A DNA stretch of 64,000 nucleotides from Enoplosus armatus (GCF_043641665.1 NC_092198.1:4872501-4936500), one strand, 5' to 3'; positions 33,151-44,758 are shown, numbered from the stretch's first letter. Numbers and translations: made by a program. Notes: generated by a model from the sequence alone, not told the origin.

Positions 33151-33709
33151 GCTTTTCATCTTGATGACATTAGATACCAGAGCAAAATACTACACTGTAG
33201 ATGAGAACTGTAGAAGTCCTGTTCTTTTTTAGCAAAGCTAGCGGTGTGGCTCTAGGGATGGTGATGTCGGTCTGTCAGTCCGGACTGAAATATCTCAACG
33301 TCTATTAAAAGAATTTCCATGAAATATTCTACAGACATTAGTGGTCCCCAGAGGATGAATCCTACGGACTTTTGGGATCCCATGACCTTTTCTCTCGCGC
33401 CAACATGAGGTTGACATTTTTGGTTTTCAGTGACATTTCTCCAATGGGTGCCTGAAATTTTGTACCAAGAGGATGAATCTCAATTAATTTGGTGATCCTC
33501 TGACTTTTGGTGTAACACCACCAGCAGCTCAGATGTTTCACTTATTCTCAGAAATATCTCAACATCTACTACATTGCTGATCCCTTAACTTTTCCTCTGG
33601 TGCCAACAGGCCATCATCAGGTCCAAAACTTTGATTTATGACTAAATACCTACAAAACTATTGACATTTCCATCCGCCTCAGCTGTACTTTGTGTTCGGT
33701 GCTGATGAG

Positions 33710-34759
33710 TTCGCCTACAGAGCCAACAGGTCTGTAGACGACGCCGTCAACCTGGCTCTACACTTCATCCTCCAGCACCTGGACTCCGCAGGATCCTATG
33801 CCAGGATCCTGTTTGTGGACTTCAGCTCTGCCTTCAACACGATCGTCCCGGCTCTTCTTCAGGACAAGCTCTCCCAGCTGAACGTGCCTGACCCCACCTG
33901 CAGGGGGATCACAGATTTCCTGTCTGACAGGAAGCAGCACGTGAAGCTGGGGAAACACGTCTCAGACTCGCGGACGATCAGCACCGGCTCCCCTCAAGGC
34001 TGTGTTCTTTCTCCTCTACTCTTCTCCCTGTACACCAGCAGCTGCACCTCCCGTCACCAGTCCGTCAAGCTCCTGAAGTTCGCGGACGACACCACCCTCA
34101 TCGGAGTCATCTCTGGAGAGGATGAGTCTGCCTACAGGTGGGAGATTGACCATCTGGTGACCTGGTGCAACAGCAACAACCTGGAGCTTAACGCTTCAAA
34201 GACAGTGGAGATGGTTGTAGACTTCAGGAAGAGCGCAGCCCCACCCGCCCCCATCACCCTGTGTGACTCTCCAGTGGACACTGTGGAGTCCTTCTGTTTC
34301 CTGGGCTCCATCATCAGCCAGGACCTCCGGTGGGAGCTGAACATCAGCTCCCTCATCAAGAAAGCCCAACAGAGGATGTACTTCCTGAGGCAGCTGAGGA
34401 AGTTTAACCTGCCACAAACAATGCTGGTTCACTTCTACACTGCCATCATAGAGTCCATCCTCACCTCCTCCATCACCGTCTGGTACGCTGCTGCCTCCAC
34501 CAAGGACAGACGCAGACTGCAGCGTATCATCCGCTCTGCAGAGAGGGTGATCGGCTGCAACCTTCCATCTCTTCAGGACCTGTACTCCTCCAGGACCCTG
34601 AGGAGAGCAGGGAAGATCGCTGCTGACCCCTCCCACCCCGGACACCATCTGTTCGACCCCCTCCCCTCTGGCAAGAGGCTGCGGTCCATCACGACCAAAA
34701 CCTCCCGCCACAAAAACAGTTTCTTCCCCTCTGCAGTCAACCTGACGAACTTACATTGA
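33710..34759 (+). CDS. truncated LINE reverse transcriptase (3' half, open frame)
   Basis: The frame lacks its own start and is joined to flanking DNA at the truncation point. It encodes 349 residues from the finger domain FAYRANRSVDDAVNLALHF through motif A LFVDFSSAFNTIV, motif B TGSPQGCVLSPLLFSLYT and motif C LKFADDTTLIG, to the C-terminal FFPSAVNLTNLH. No stops occur, so insertion is recent. Lacking the endonuclease and promoter, it should be inactive. The long C run directly after the stop differs in length from the copy at 45.4 kb. Confidence 0.85.
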   Translation, partial: FAYRANRSVDDAVNLALHFILQHLDSAGSYARILFVDFSSAFNTIVPALLQDKLSQLNVPDPTCRGITDFLSDRKQHVKLGKHVSDSRTISTGSPQGCVLSPLLFSLYTSSCTSRHQSVKLLKFADDTTLIGVISGEDESAYRWEIDHLVTWCNSNNLELNASKTVEMVVDFRKSAAPPAPITLCDSPVDTVESFCFLGSIISQDLRWELNISSLIKKAQQRMYFLRQLRKFNLPQTMLVHFYTAIIESILTSSITVWYAAASTKDRRRLQRIIRSAERVIGCNLPSLQDLYSSRTLRRAGKIAADPSHPGHHLFDPLPSGKRLRSITTKTSRHKNSFFPSAVNLTNLH

Positions 34760-35059
34760 CCCCCCCCCCCCGAACACAAACACTACTTATACGTTATATT
34801 AACGTACATCACCCCTGTCCCCCCTGCGTTACATTAACGCACCCACCCCCTACTGGACACTTTACCTGGACACTTTACTTTATTCTGGTCACTGCACTGT
34901 TGTTATTTATCTTATCTTATTTTTATTTTTATTCTTATTCTTATTTTAGCTTTTATATTCTCCTTATTTGTTATCAAAACAATAGCACTTCAGACCACAG
35001 CAAATTCCTTGTAATGTATGTTACTTGGCAATAAACAGTTTCTGGTTCTGATTCTGATT
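33710..35059 (+). mobile_element. 5'-truncated LINE inserted in spacer after copy 8
   Basis: The 1350-bp insertion can be delimited by comparison with the uninterrupted spacers after copies 7, 9 and 10. CTGATGAG occurs on both sides (33702-33709 and 35060-35067) as a candidate target duplication, though it overlaps the TTCTGA tail repeat. The 3' end reads CAATAAACAGTTTCTGG and then TTCTGA hexamers. Confidence 0.88.
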
Positions 35060-36446
35060 CTGATGAGCAAATGTTAGCATGCTAACATGCTAAGCCAAAA
35101 TGGTGAAAATGGTAAGCATTATACCTGCTAATATCAACATGTTAGCATTGTCACTGTTAGCATGTTAGCATGCTGAGAATAGCATTCAGTTAAGAGCACC
35201 ACTGTGCCTAAGTACAGCCTCACAGAGCCACTAGCATGGCTGTAGACTCTTAGTCTCATTTTGCTTGTAGACGATAAACTAGGCAGCCAAATTCTATACA
35301 TTCTATCTAATAAATGATGACATTTGAAACTAAAATATTATGGGCTTAGGGTTGATAAAACTAGAGAGAAATGGGGTTGAGCGTCCTCCACAAGCAGGAA
35401 AGTTACTAATTAGGTCATGGGCTTAAACAGTCATTAAACTGTAAATTAAGTTTTAGACTCCATCACTTGATATTTTCAATTTCACCATTGTTCTTCAGCT
35501 GTTCTGCCACTGTGTTGGGAACAAAGGAGGGTTTTGGCTCCCCCTTACACACTATGTGCATCTATATTCATAATATCGCAGCTCTATGCTTCTGTCATGT
35601 TTGAATAGGGCCACTAAAGAATATTTACATTAAGGAAACCTATGCTTTGCCTCCTCAAGCTGTTTGACACATGAATGTAGAGATGATGACACAGTGTCAC
35701 GCCTAAAGTTCAGGTTACGTGTCCAGCACTAAAGTATTGATTGTGGTGATGAAGCATAATCTCTTCTTCTTCCTGCTTGTTTCTTACCTTCTTAAATGAA
35801 AGTGTTCATGAAATGGCCCCATAGTGCAGACCAACATCTCTCAGTAGAAGTAAATCATTCTTGTCAAAGAGGTTCAGAAAGGGGCCAACAATTACATATA
35901 GAGTGCAACTCTCGACAGGGCCGGACAGTTTGAGGCCCGAGGCTTAGAAGCACCAGTATTGATCCTGCAGAGGGAATGCCCTCATCCTGCAAGTGTTTGT
36001 AGGTGTTTTGGAAAAGTAAACCACTGATCTAATTCAATACACTTCATTTTGTTAAAAATTATTAGTTTTGCTGTGCATTTAAACATGTACTAGATTAAAC
36101 ATTTGTAATAAAAGATAATCAATTTGATATTGAATATTTCACTGTAAGCAGCTTAATGTCAGCGTCATATAACTCCAATAAATCTTGGAACAAGCACAAA
36201 CAGAATATGCCTGTACATCTGTACATAGTGTGTTTGAGCTACTTTCAATACTGCATTTAACTGACAGCTCATTATGATGCACCTGTACACGTGTTTCAGT
36301 CATTGTTTCACCTTAATGTGCATTTTTTATAGCATAATTATGATAAAAAAACAGGTTGCCGAGTTTAATGACACACAATCTTTATTGTGCCAAATCTGAT
36401 CAGTACTGACTCGTCCGTTGAATATTTCAGCACTCCAAAGAATATG

Positions 36447-37445
36447 TCAAAGCAGTTTTGTGTTAGCAAAATCACCTTGAAATATTTTCCCAGAAATGAT
36501 CATTCTGAAAGCCGATCTGAACCAGCTGTAAAAGAAAGCATAAATAAATGGATTGAGCATTGAATTTGACAGTTCAAGCCAGCCAAGTGTTTCAATCACA
36601 GCAGCTGGCACTGACACATGATACAAAAGCTGAAAGGTAAAACAGAGAAAGAAAGGAGTCCAACAAATGAGGAAAACCCCCATCACAATCGCAAGAGTTT
36701 TGGTGGCCTTTCTCTCCGTTTTACTGCCAGCTGCTCCAGACTTTGTGCTCTGACAGGTTGTGTTCTGGATGCTGCGTGCCTGTCTCTGAGCAACAAGGAA
36801 AATCTTCAGGTAGATACAGAGCATTATGATCGCTGGGACGTAAAATGAGAAAACAGGTCCCAAAATGTTTGCCAGTAAAACATTGATAAAACACTTTTCT
36901 TCACATTTTTCATCATTTAATCCTGCAATTATATAACCAAGTGCTAGAAGAACAGAAACACTCCAGCTCACCAGGATCATGACCGCAACAACGTGAACAT
37001 TTATCTTAGTTCTATATGTCAGAGGCTGACACACTGCATAATATCTGTCTATGGAAATACAACATAAATTCAAAATAGAAGCTGTGCTCAGTGTTATATT
37101 AAAGCTTTCTAGTACTTTGCAAATTAAATATTCATAATAAAAACATAAGCTTACAGTGAATTCCATGTTTAAAGAAAAGATTAAAACACCAACAAGCAGG
37201 TCAGCCACAGCCAAAGAAAGGATGAGAGAGTTAGTAGGAGTGTGGAGCTGTCTGAAGTAAATGATGGACATTATTACCAGAAGGTTTCCACATATTGTGG
37301 TAACAGATAATGATCCAAGGAAAATATATAATAAAACACAAATCATGGAAGGTTTTTTTTTCAGTATGTAAGAAACATTATCTATTTCATAACAGGGATG
37401 TATGTTATAAACATAAGTGCGGTTGACAGTCACTTCTGGTGCCAT
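36447..37445 (-). CDS. TAAR-type olfactory receptor, copy 9 (Asn3.32, Glu7.42)
   Basis: The 332-residue receptor starts [20 protein letters not shown]. Residue 116 is Asn (LESFNITLS; codon 37098-37100) in place of Asp3.32. TM7 reads [17 protein letters not shown]: Glu291 at position 7.42 (codon 36573-36575), a buried acid where other copies have Ala or Thr. TM2 ends VLIFSLNMEF. ICL3 reads SGAAGSKTERK, a Val-to-Gly change shared only with copy 10. DRYYAV and CWTP are intact. The leader intron is shorter, 122 bp (37458-37579), through a deletion near its middle. Poly(A) signal AATAAAGATT lies near 36378-36387. Confidence 0.95.
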   Translation of the reverse strand: MAPEVTVNRTYVYNIHPCYEIDNVSYILKKKPSMICVLLYIFLGSLSVTTICGNLLVIMSIIYFRQLHTPTNSLILSLAVADLLVGVLIFSLNMEFTVSLCFYYEYLICKVLESFNITLSTASILNLCCISIDRYYAVCQPLTYRTKINVHVVAVMILVSWSVSVLLALGYIIAGLNDEKCEEKCFINVLLANILGPVFSFYVPAIIMLCIYLKIFLVAQRQARSIQNTTCQSTKSGAAGSKTERKATKTLAIVMGVFLICWTPFFLCFTFQLLYHVSVPAAVIETLGWLELSNSMLNPFIYAFFYSWFRSAFRMIISGKIFQGDFANTKLL

Positions 37446-37658
37446 GTTTCTGGGTTCCTGCAAATCAGTTTTCAATTAATGATTAACATTATATAAAATA
37501 TAAAATATTATGCCTTGCATGAATGCAAAGCTACAATAATAGTTCTCGAGATGAAGAAGATTTTCAGTTCATGTCATACCTTTAAAGGCTCAAGATAGTC
37601 CACGCATCAGTGTCCATTACTGTGCCACTGTGCACGATCTTGATTTTTATCAACACCT

Positions 37659-37708
37659 GCCTCATTACCATAATGAATAAATTCTATAACTGTCCAATCA
37701 GATGTGGG
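37659..37708 (-). promoter_or_regulatory. promoter module of TAAR copy 9
   Basis: CATCTGATTGGACAGTT and ATTCATTATGGTAATGAGGC occur in the same order and spacing as in copies 7 and 8. Confidence 0.65.
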
Positions 37709-37784
37709 GCTTTTCATCTTGATGACATTAGATACCAGAGCAACATACTACACTGTAGATGAGAACTGTAGAAGTCCTGTTTTT

Positions 37785-38465
37785 TTTAGCAAAGCTAGCG
37801 GTGTGGCTCTAGGGATGGTGATGTCGGTCTGTCAGTCCGGACTGAAATATCTCAACGTCTATTAAAAGGATTTCCATGAAATATTCTACTGACATTAGTG
37901 GTCCCCAGAGGATGAATCCTACGGACTTTTGGGATCCCATGACCTTTTCTCTCGCGCCAACATGAGGTTGACATTTTTGGTTTTCAGTGACATTTCTCCA
38001 ATGGGTGTGTGAAATTTTTTACCAAGAGGATGAATCTCAATTAATTTGGTGATCCTCTGACTTTTGGTGTAACACCACCAGCAGCTCAGATGTTTCACTT
38101 ATTCTCAGAAATATCTCAACATCTACTACATTGGTCATCCCTTAACTTTTCCTCTGGTGCCAGCAGGCCATCATTAGGTCCAAAACTTTGATTTATGACT
38201 AAATACCTACAAATTATTGACATTTCCATCAGCCTCAGCTGTATTTTGTGTTCGGTGCTGATGAGCAAATGTTAGCATGCTAACATGCTAAGCCAAAATG
38301 GTGAAAATGGTAAGCATTATACCTGCTAATATCGACATGTTAGCATTGTCACTGTTAGCATGTTAGCATGCTGAGAATAGCATTCAGTTAAGAGCACCAC
38401 TGTGCCTAAGTACAGCCTCACAGAGCCACTAGCATGGCTGTAGACTCTTAGTCTCATTTTGCTTG
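37785..38465 (+). repeat. spacer repeat after copy 9 (haplotype B, LINE-free)
   Basis: The spacer carries haplotype-B markers ACTGTTAGCATGTTAGC and AATAGCATTCAGTT and an intact empty LINE site near 38254-38271. Confidence 0.75.
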
Positions 38466-39644
38466 TAGACGATAAACTAGGCAGCCAAATTCTATACATT
38501 CTATCTAATAAATTATGACATTTGAAACTAAAATGTTATGGGCTTAGGGTTGATAAGACTAGAGAGAAATGGGGTTGAGCGTCCTCCACAAGCAGGAGAA
38601 TTACTAATTAGGTCATGGGCTTAAACAGTCATTAAACTGTAAATTAAGTTTTAGACTCCATCACTTGATATTTTCAATTTCACCATTGTTCTTCAGCTGT
38701 TCTGCCACTGTGTTGGGAACAAAGGAGGGTTTTGGCTCCCCCTTACACACTATGTGCATCTATATTCATAATATCGCAGCTCTATGCTTCTGTCATGTTT
38801 GAATAGGGCCACTAAAGAATATTTACATTAAGGAAACCTATGCTTTGCCTCCTCAAGCTGTTTGACACATGAATGTAGAGATGATGACACAGTGTCACGC
38901 CTAAAGTTCAGGTTACGTGTCCAGCACTAAAGTATTGATTGTGGTGATGAAGCATAATTTCTTCTTCTTCCTGCTTGTTTCTTACCTTCTTAAATGAAAG
39001 TGTTCATGAAATGGCCCCATAGTGCAGACCAACATCTCTCAGTAGAAGTAAATCATTCTTGTCAAAGAGGTTCAGAAAGGGGCCAACAATTACATATAGA
39101 GTGCAACTCTCGACAGGGCCGGACAGTTTGAGGCCCGAGGCTTAGAAGCACCAGTATTGATCCTGCAGAGGGAATGCCCTCATCCTGCAAGTGTTTGTAG
39201 GTGTTTTGGAAAAGTAAACCACTGATCTAATTCAATACACTTCATTTTGTTAAAGATTATTAGTTTTGCTGTGCATTTAAACATGTACTAGATTAAACAT
39301 TTGCAATAAAAGATAATCAATTTGATATTGAATATTTCACTGTAAGCAGCTTAATGTCAGCGTCATATAACTCCAATAAAAGTTGGAACAAGCACAAACA
39401 GAATATGCCTGTACGTCTGTACATAGTGTGTTTGAGCTACTTTCAATACTGCATTTAACTGACAGCTCATTATGATGTACCTCTACACGTGTTTCAGTCA
39501 GTGTTTCACCTTAATATGTATTTTTTATAGCATAATTATGATAAAAAAACAGGTTGCCGAGTTTAATGAGCCACAATCTTTATTGTGCCAAATTTGATCA
39601 GTACTGACTCGTCCGTTGAATATTTCAGCACTCCAAAGAATATG

Positions 39645-40643
39645 TCAAAGCAGTTTTGTGTTAGCAAAATCACCTTGAAATATTTTCCCAGAAATGATCA
39701 TTCTGAAAGCCGATCTGAACCAGCTGTAAAAGAAAGCATAAATAAATGGATTGAGCATTGAATTTGACAGTTCAAGCCAGCCAAGTGTTTCAATCACAGC
39801 AGCTGGCACTGACACATGATTCAAAAGCTGAAAGGTAAAACAGAGAAAGAAAGGAGTCCAACAAATTAGGAAAACTCCCATCACAATCGCAAGAGTTTTG
39901 GTGGCCTTTCTCTCCGTTTTACTGCCAGCTGCTCCAGACTTTGTGCTCTGACAGGTTGTGTTCTGGATGATGCGTGCCTGTCTCTGAGCAACAAGGAAAA
40001 TCTTCAGGTAGATACAGAGCATTATGATCGCTGGGACGTAAAATGAGAAAACAGGTCCCAAAATGTTTGCCAGTAAAACATTGATAAAACACTTTTCTTC
40101 ACATTTTTCATCATTTAATCCTGCAATTATAAAACCAAGTGCTACAAGAACAGAAACACTCCAGCTCACCAGGATCATGACCGCAGCAACGTGAACATTT
40201 ATCTTAGTTCTATATGTCAGAGGCTGACACACTGCATAATATCTGTCTATGGAAATACAACATAAATTCAAAATAGAAGCTGTGCTCAGTGTTACATTAA
40301 AGCTTTCTAGTACTTTGCAAATTAAATATTCATAATAAAAACATAAGCTTACAGTGAATTCCATGTTTAAAGGAAAGACTAAAACACCAACAAGCAGGTC
40401 AGCCACAGCCAAAGAAAGGATGAGAGAGTTAGTAGGAGTGTGGAGCTGTCTGAAGTAAATGATGGACATTATTACCAGAAGGTTTCCACATATTGTGGTA
40501 ACAGATAATGATCCAAGGAAAATATATAATAAAACACATATCATGGAAGGTTTTTTTTTCAGTATGTAAGAAAGATTATCTATTTCATAACAGGAATGTA
40601 TGCTATAAACATAAGTGCGGTTGACAGTCACTTCTGGTGCCAT
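39645..40643 (-). CDS. TAAR-type olfactory receptor, copy 10 (Asn3.32, Glu7.42)
   Basis: The 332-residue receptor is close to copy 9. It shares Asn116 (codon 40296-40298), Glu291 at 7.42, and SGAAGSKTERK in ICL3. It differs in the N-terminus (YSIHSCYEIDNLSY), in TM2 ([10 protein letters not shown]) and in ICL3 (QARIIQ instead of QARSIQ). DRYYAV, CWTP and [16 protein letters not shown] are intact. Although the gene body resembles copy 9, its upstream spacer carries the haplotype of copy 7, a sign of mosaic history. The leader intron is 143 bp (40656-40798). Poly(A) signal AATAAAGATT lies near 39576-39585. Confidence 0.95.
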   Translation of the reverse strand: MAPEVTVNRTYVYSIHSCYEIDNLSYILKKKPSMICVLLYIFLGSLSVTTICGNLLVIMSIIYFRQLHTPTNSLILSLAVADLLVGVLVFPLNMEFTVSLCFYYEYLICKVLESFNVTLSTASILNLCCISIDRYYAVCQPLTYRTKINVHVAAVMILVSWSVSVLVALGFIIAGLNDEKCEEKCFINVLLANILGPVFSFYVPAIIMLCIYLKIFLVAQRQARIIQNTTCQSTKSGAAGSKTERKATKTLAIVMGVFLICWTPFFLCFTFQLLNHVSVPAAVIETLGWLELSNSMLNPFIYAFFYSWFRSAFRMIISGKIFQGDFANTKLL

Positions 40644-40878
40644 GTTTCTGGGTTCCTGCAAATCAGTTTTCCATTAATGATTAACAATATACAAAGTACA
40701 AAAACATATGTGTTGATTTTAAAATATTATGCCTTGCATGAATGCAAATCTACAATAATAGTTCTCGAGATGAAGAAGATTTTCAGTTCATGTCATACCT
40801 TTTAAAGGCTCAAGATAGTCCACGCATCAGTGTCCATTACTGTGCCACTGTGCACGATCTTGATTTTTATCAACACCT

Positions 40879-40928
40879 GTCTCATTACCATAATGAAAAC
40901 ATTCTGTAACTGTCCAATCAGATGTGGG
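40879..40928 (-). promoter_or_regulatory. promoter module of TAAR copy 10
   Basis: CATCTGATTGGACAGTT is followed by TTCATTATGGTAATGAGAC. The AT element has lost its left TAA-rich extension (GTTTTCATTATGG). Confidence 0.63.
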
Positions 40929-41007
40929 GCTTTTCATCTTGATGACATTAGATACCAGAGCAAAATACTACACTGTAGATGAGAACTGTAGAAGTTCTGT
41001 TTTTTTT

Positions 41008-41680
41008 AGCAATGCTAGTGGTGTGGCTCTAGGGATGGTGATGTCGGTCTGTCAGTCCGGACTGAAATATCTCAACGTCTATTAAAAGGATTTCCATGAA
41101 ATATTCTACAGACATTAGTGGTCCCCAGAGGATGAATCCTACGGACTTTTGGGATCCCATGACCTTTTCTCTCGCGCCAACATGAGGTTGACATTTTTGG
41201 TTTTCAGTGACATTTCTCCAATGGGTGCGTGAAATTTTGTACCAAGAGGATTAATCTCAATTAATTTGGTGATCCTCTGATTTTTGGTGTAACACCACCA
41301 GCAGCTCAGATGTTTCACTTATTCTCAGAAATATCTCAACATCTACTACATTGGTGATCCCTTAACTTTTCCTCTGGTGCCAACAGGCCATCAACAGGTC
41401 CAAAGCTTTGATTAATGACTAAATACCTACAAAACTATTGACATTTCCATCAGCCTCAGCTGTACTTTGTGTTCGGTGCTGATGAGCAAATGTTAGCATG
41501 CTAACATGCTAAGCCAAAATGGTGAAAATGGTAAGCATTATACCTGCTAATATCGACATGTTAGCATTGTCACTGTGAGCGTGTTAGCATGCTGAGAACA
41601 GCATTTAGCTAAGAGCACCACTGTGCCTAAGTACAGCCTCACAGAGCCACTAGCATGGCTGTAGACTCTTAGTCTCATTT
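41008..41680 (+). repeat. spacer repeat after copy 10 (haplotype A, LINE-free)
   Basis: The markers GTGAGCGTGTTAGC and AACAGCATTTAGCT match the spacer after copy 7. The empty LINE site is intact near 41475-41495. Confidence 0.75.
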
Positions 41681-42144
41681 TGCTTGTAGACGATAAACTA
41701 GGCAGCCAAATTCTATACATTCTATCTAATAAATTATGACATTTGAAACTAAAATGTTATGGGCTTAGGGTTGATAAGACTAGAGAGAAATGGGGTTGAG
41801 CGTCCTCCACAAGCAGGAAAGTTACTAATTAGGTCATGGGCTTAAACAGTCATTAAACTGTAACTTAAGTTTTAGACTCCATCACTTGATATTATTTTCA
41901 ATTTCACCATTGTTCTTCAGCTGTTCTGCCACTGTGTTGGGAACAAAGGAGGGTTTTGGCTCCCCCTTACACACTATGTGCATCTATATTCATAATATCG
42001 CAGCTCTATGGTTCTGTCATGTTTGAATAGGGCCACTAAAGAATATTTACATTAAGGAAACCTATGCTTTGCCTCCTCAAGCTGTTTGACACATGAATGT
42101 AGAGATGATGACACAGTGTCACGCCTAAAGTTCAGGTTACGTGT

Positions 42145-42802
42145 TGTGAGGAAGCACCAACTCCCTCACCAACTATTTGCTAAACCCCCTCTTTGGTTAA
42201 AGGTGGAAAGAATTCTCATACCATTTTCTTTCTTTTCTTTATTTAATTTATGGTTTCAACATTCATTTAGAAATACAAACAATTTAACTCAGTATTAAAA
42301 TCTCATATCATTAAGATTTTCTTAGGAATATATTAAGGCATGCTGGCAAAGCCATAACCTGTTTGAGTCCTTTGTGGAGGCCATCTTGTGCTGGTGCTTA
42401 AGAGGAAGCACGCCTCAACTATAGCCCTTTTTATGTGGTGTATGAAGTGGGCGGGTTCTCCACTTTAATTGGTCAAAGGATATGTGATAAATGACAGTGC
42501 TGACCTGATAGGCCAGTTTGAACGGGCAAGGCGGCCCTAAAAGTATAAATGTGAGTGCAATGAGAGAGAGAGAGTGACTGGTTGAGGAAGAGCAGCACCA
42601 GAATTGTTTGAGCAGAAAATGAGTAAGAAGTGTTTTTTTCTAACTCTCTTTTGTGTCATTTTTGTTTGTTTTTCTTTTGTTTGTTTTTTGGAGACTGAGA
42701 ATAAAAGTCTACCGAATCTTTTCAGCATAACTCCCTGCCTGTGTGATGTTTTTTTGTCCTCCATGAGTCTCACCATGCTTCCCTGCACTTCACCTTGCAA
42801 CA
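42145..42802. mobile_element. solo LTR with 5-bp target duplication
   Basis: This 658-bp insertion is unique to the spacer between copies 10 and 11. It begins TGTGAGGAAG and ends CTTGCAACA, the TG...CA ends of LTRs. It is flanked by CGTGT at 42140-42144 and 42803-42807. The four sister spacers carry a single CGTGT at the same point, proving the insertion. On the plus strand TATAAATG (about 42544) and AATAAAAG (about 42700) are the likely promoter and poly(A) signals, so the LTR is probably in plus orientation. No internal retroelement genes remain, as expected after LTR-LTR recombination. Confidence 0.9.
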
Positions 42803-43523
42803 CGTGTCAAGCACTAAAGTATTGATTGTGGTGATGAAGCATAATTTCTTCTTCTTCCTGCTTGTTTCTTACCTTTTTAAATGAAAGTGTTCATGAAATG
42901 GCCCCATAGTGCAGACCAACTTCTCTCAGTAGAAGTAAATCATTCTTGTCAAAGAGGTTCAGAAAGGGGCCAACAATTACATATAGAGTTCAACTCTCGA
43001 CAGGGCCGGACAGTTTGAGGCCCGAGGCTTAGAAGCACCAGTATTGATCCTGCAGAGGGAATGCCCTCATCCTGCAAGTGTTTGTAGATGTTTTGGAAAA
43101 GTAAACCACTGATCTAATTCAATACACTTCATTTTGTAAAAGATTATTAGTTTTAATGTGCATTTAAACATGTACTAGATTAAACATTTGTAATAAAAGA
43201 TAATCAATTTTATATTGAATATTTCACCGTAAACAGCTTAATGTCAGCGTCATATAACTCCAATAAAAGTTGGAACAAGCACAAACAGATTATGCCTGTA
43301 CATAGTGTGTTTGAGCCACTTTCAAGACTACATTAAACTGACAGCTCATTATGATGCACCTCTACACGTGTCTCAGTCAGTGTTTCACCTTAATATGTAT
43401 TTTTTATAGCATAATTATAATAAAAAAACAGGTTGCCGAGTTTAATGACACACAATCTTTATTGTGCCAAATTTGATCAGTACTGACTCATCCGTTGAAT
43501 ATTTCAGCACTCCAAAGAATATG

Positions 43524-44522
43524 TCAAAGCAGTTTTGTGTTAGCAAAATCACCTTGAAATATTTTCCCAGAAATGATCATTCTGAAAGCCGATCTGAACC
43601 AGCTGTAAAAGACAGCATAAATAAATGGATTGAGCATTGAATTTGTCAGTGCAAGCCAGTTAAGTGTTTCAATCACAGTGAGTGGCACTGACACATGATT
43701 CAAAAGCTGAAAGGTAAAACAGAGAAAGAAAGGAGTCCAACAAATTAGGAAAACTCCCATCACAATCGCAAGAGTTTTGGTGGCCTTTCTCTCCATCTTA
43801 CTGACAGCTGCTCCAGACTTTGTGCTCTGACAGGTTGTGTTCTGGATGCTGCGTGCCTGTCTCTGAGCAACAAGGAAAATCTTCAGGTAGATACAGAGCA
43901 TTATGATCGCTGGGACGTAAAATGAGAAAACAGGTCCCAAAATGTTTGCCAGTAAAACATGGATAAAACAATTTTCTTCACATTTTTCATAATTTAATCC
44001 TGCAATTATAAAACCAAGTGCTACAAGAACAGAAACACTCCAGGTCACCAGGATCATGACCGCAACAACGTGAACATTTATCTTAGTTCTATATGTCAGA
44101 GGCTGACACACTGCATAATATCTGTCTATGGAAATACAACATAAATTCAAAATCGAAGCTGTGCTCAGTGTTACATTAAAGATTTGTAGTACTTTGCAAA
44201 TTAAATATTCATAATAAAAACATAAGCTTGCACCGAATTCCATGTTTAAAGGAAAGACTGAAACACCAACAAGCAGGTCAGCCACAGCCAAAGAAAGGAT
44301 GAGAGAGTTAGTAGGAGTGTGGAGCTGTCTGAAGTAAATGATGGACATTATTACAAGAAGGTTTCCACATATTGTGGTAACAGATAATGATCCAAGGAAA
44401 ATATATAATAAAACACAAATCATGGAAGGGTTTTTTTTCAGTATGTAAGAAACATTATCTATTTCATAACAGGGATGTATTCTATGAACATGAGTGCGGT
44501 TGACAGTCACTTCTGGTGCCAT
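43524..44522 (-). CDS. TAAR-type olfactory receptor, copy 11 (Asn3.32)
   Basis: The 332-residue receptor starts [22 protein letters not shown]3 reads ICKVLQIFNVTLS: Asn116 (codon 44175-44177) replaces Asp3.32, with further changes in the two residues before Phe. ICL3 has SKMERK, as in copy 8. TM7 reads [20 protein letters not shown], with Val for the usual Phe. TM4 starts ILVTWSVSV (Thr for Ser). DRYYAV and CWTP are intact. The leader intron is 143 bp (44535-44677). Poly(A) signal AATAAAGATT lies near 43455-43464. Gene body and the LINE-bearing upstream spacer both pair it with copy 8. Confidence 0.95.
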   Translation of the reverse strand: MAPEVTVNRTHVHRIHPCYEIDNVSYILKKNPSMICVLLYIFLGSLSVTTICGNLLVIMSIIYFRQLHTPTNSLILSLAVADLLVGVSVFPLNMEFGASLCFYYEYLICKVLQIFNVTLSTASILNLCCISIDRYYAVCQPLTYRTKINVHVVAVMILVTWSVSVLVALGFIIAGLNYEKCEENCFIHVLLANILGPVFSFYVPAIIMLCIYLKIFLVAQRQARSIQNTTCQSTKSGAAVSKMERKATKTLAIVMGVFLICWTPFFLCFTFQLLNHVSVPLTVIETLNWLALTNSMLNPFIYAVFYSWFRSAFRMIISGKIFQGDFANTKLL

Positions 44523-44758
44523 GTTTCTGGGTTCCTGCAAATCAGTTTTCCATTAATGATTAACAATATACAAAATACAAAAACATATGTGTTGATTTTA
44601 AAATATTATGCCTTGCATGAATGCAAAGCTACAATAATAGTTCTCGAGATGAAGAAGATTTTCAGTTCATGTCATACCTTTAAAGGCTCAAGATAGTCCA
44701 CGCATCAGTGTTCATTACTGTGCCACTGTGCACGATCTTGATTTTTATCAACACCTGC

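Larger units (their letters stand above)
33225..35265 (+). repeat. spacer repeat after copy 8 (haplotype B), split by LINE
   Basis: The same spacer repeat as after copy 7, interrupted at 33710-35059 by a LINE. After the insertion the sequence resumes GATGAGCAAATGTTAGCATG and shows haplotype-B markers ACTGTTAGCATGTTAGC and AATAGCATTCAGTT. Confidence 0.75.

Noticed and set aside
33692..33709. GTG start of the truncated LINE frame (MFGADE)
   Set aside because: These codons are host spacer sequence before the insertion junction. The identical DNA occurs in LINE-free spacers.
34132..34779. Minus-strand open frames opposite the truncated LINE (also at 45788-46435)
   Set aside because: They are antisense shadows of the reverse-transcriptase frame, with no recognisable protein features.
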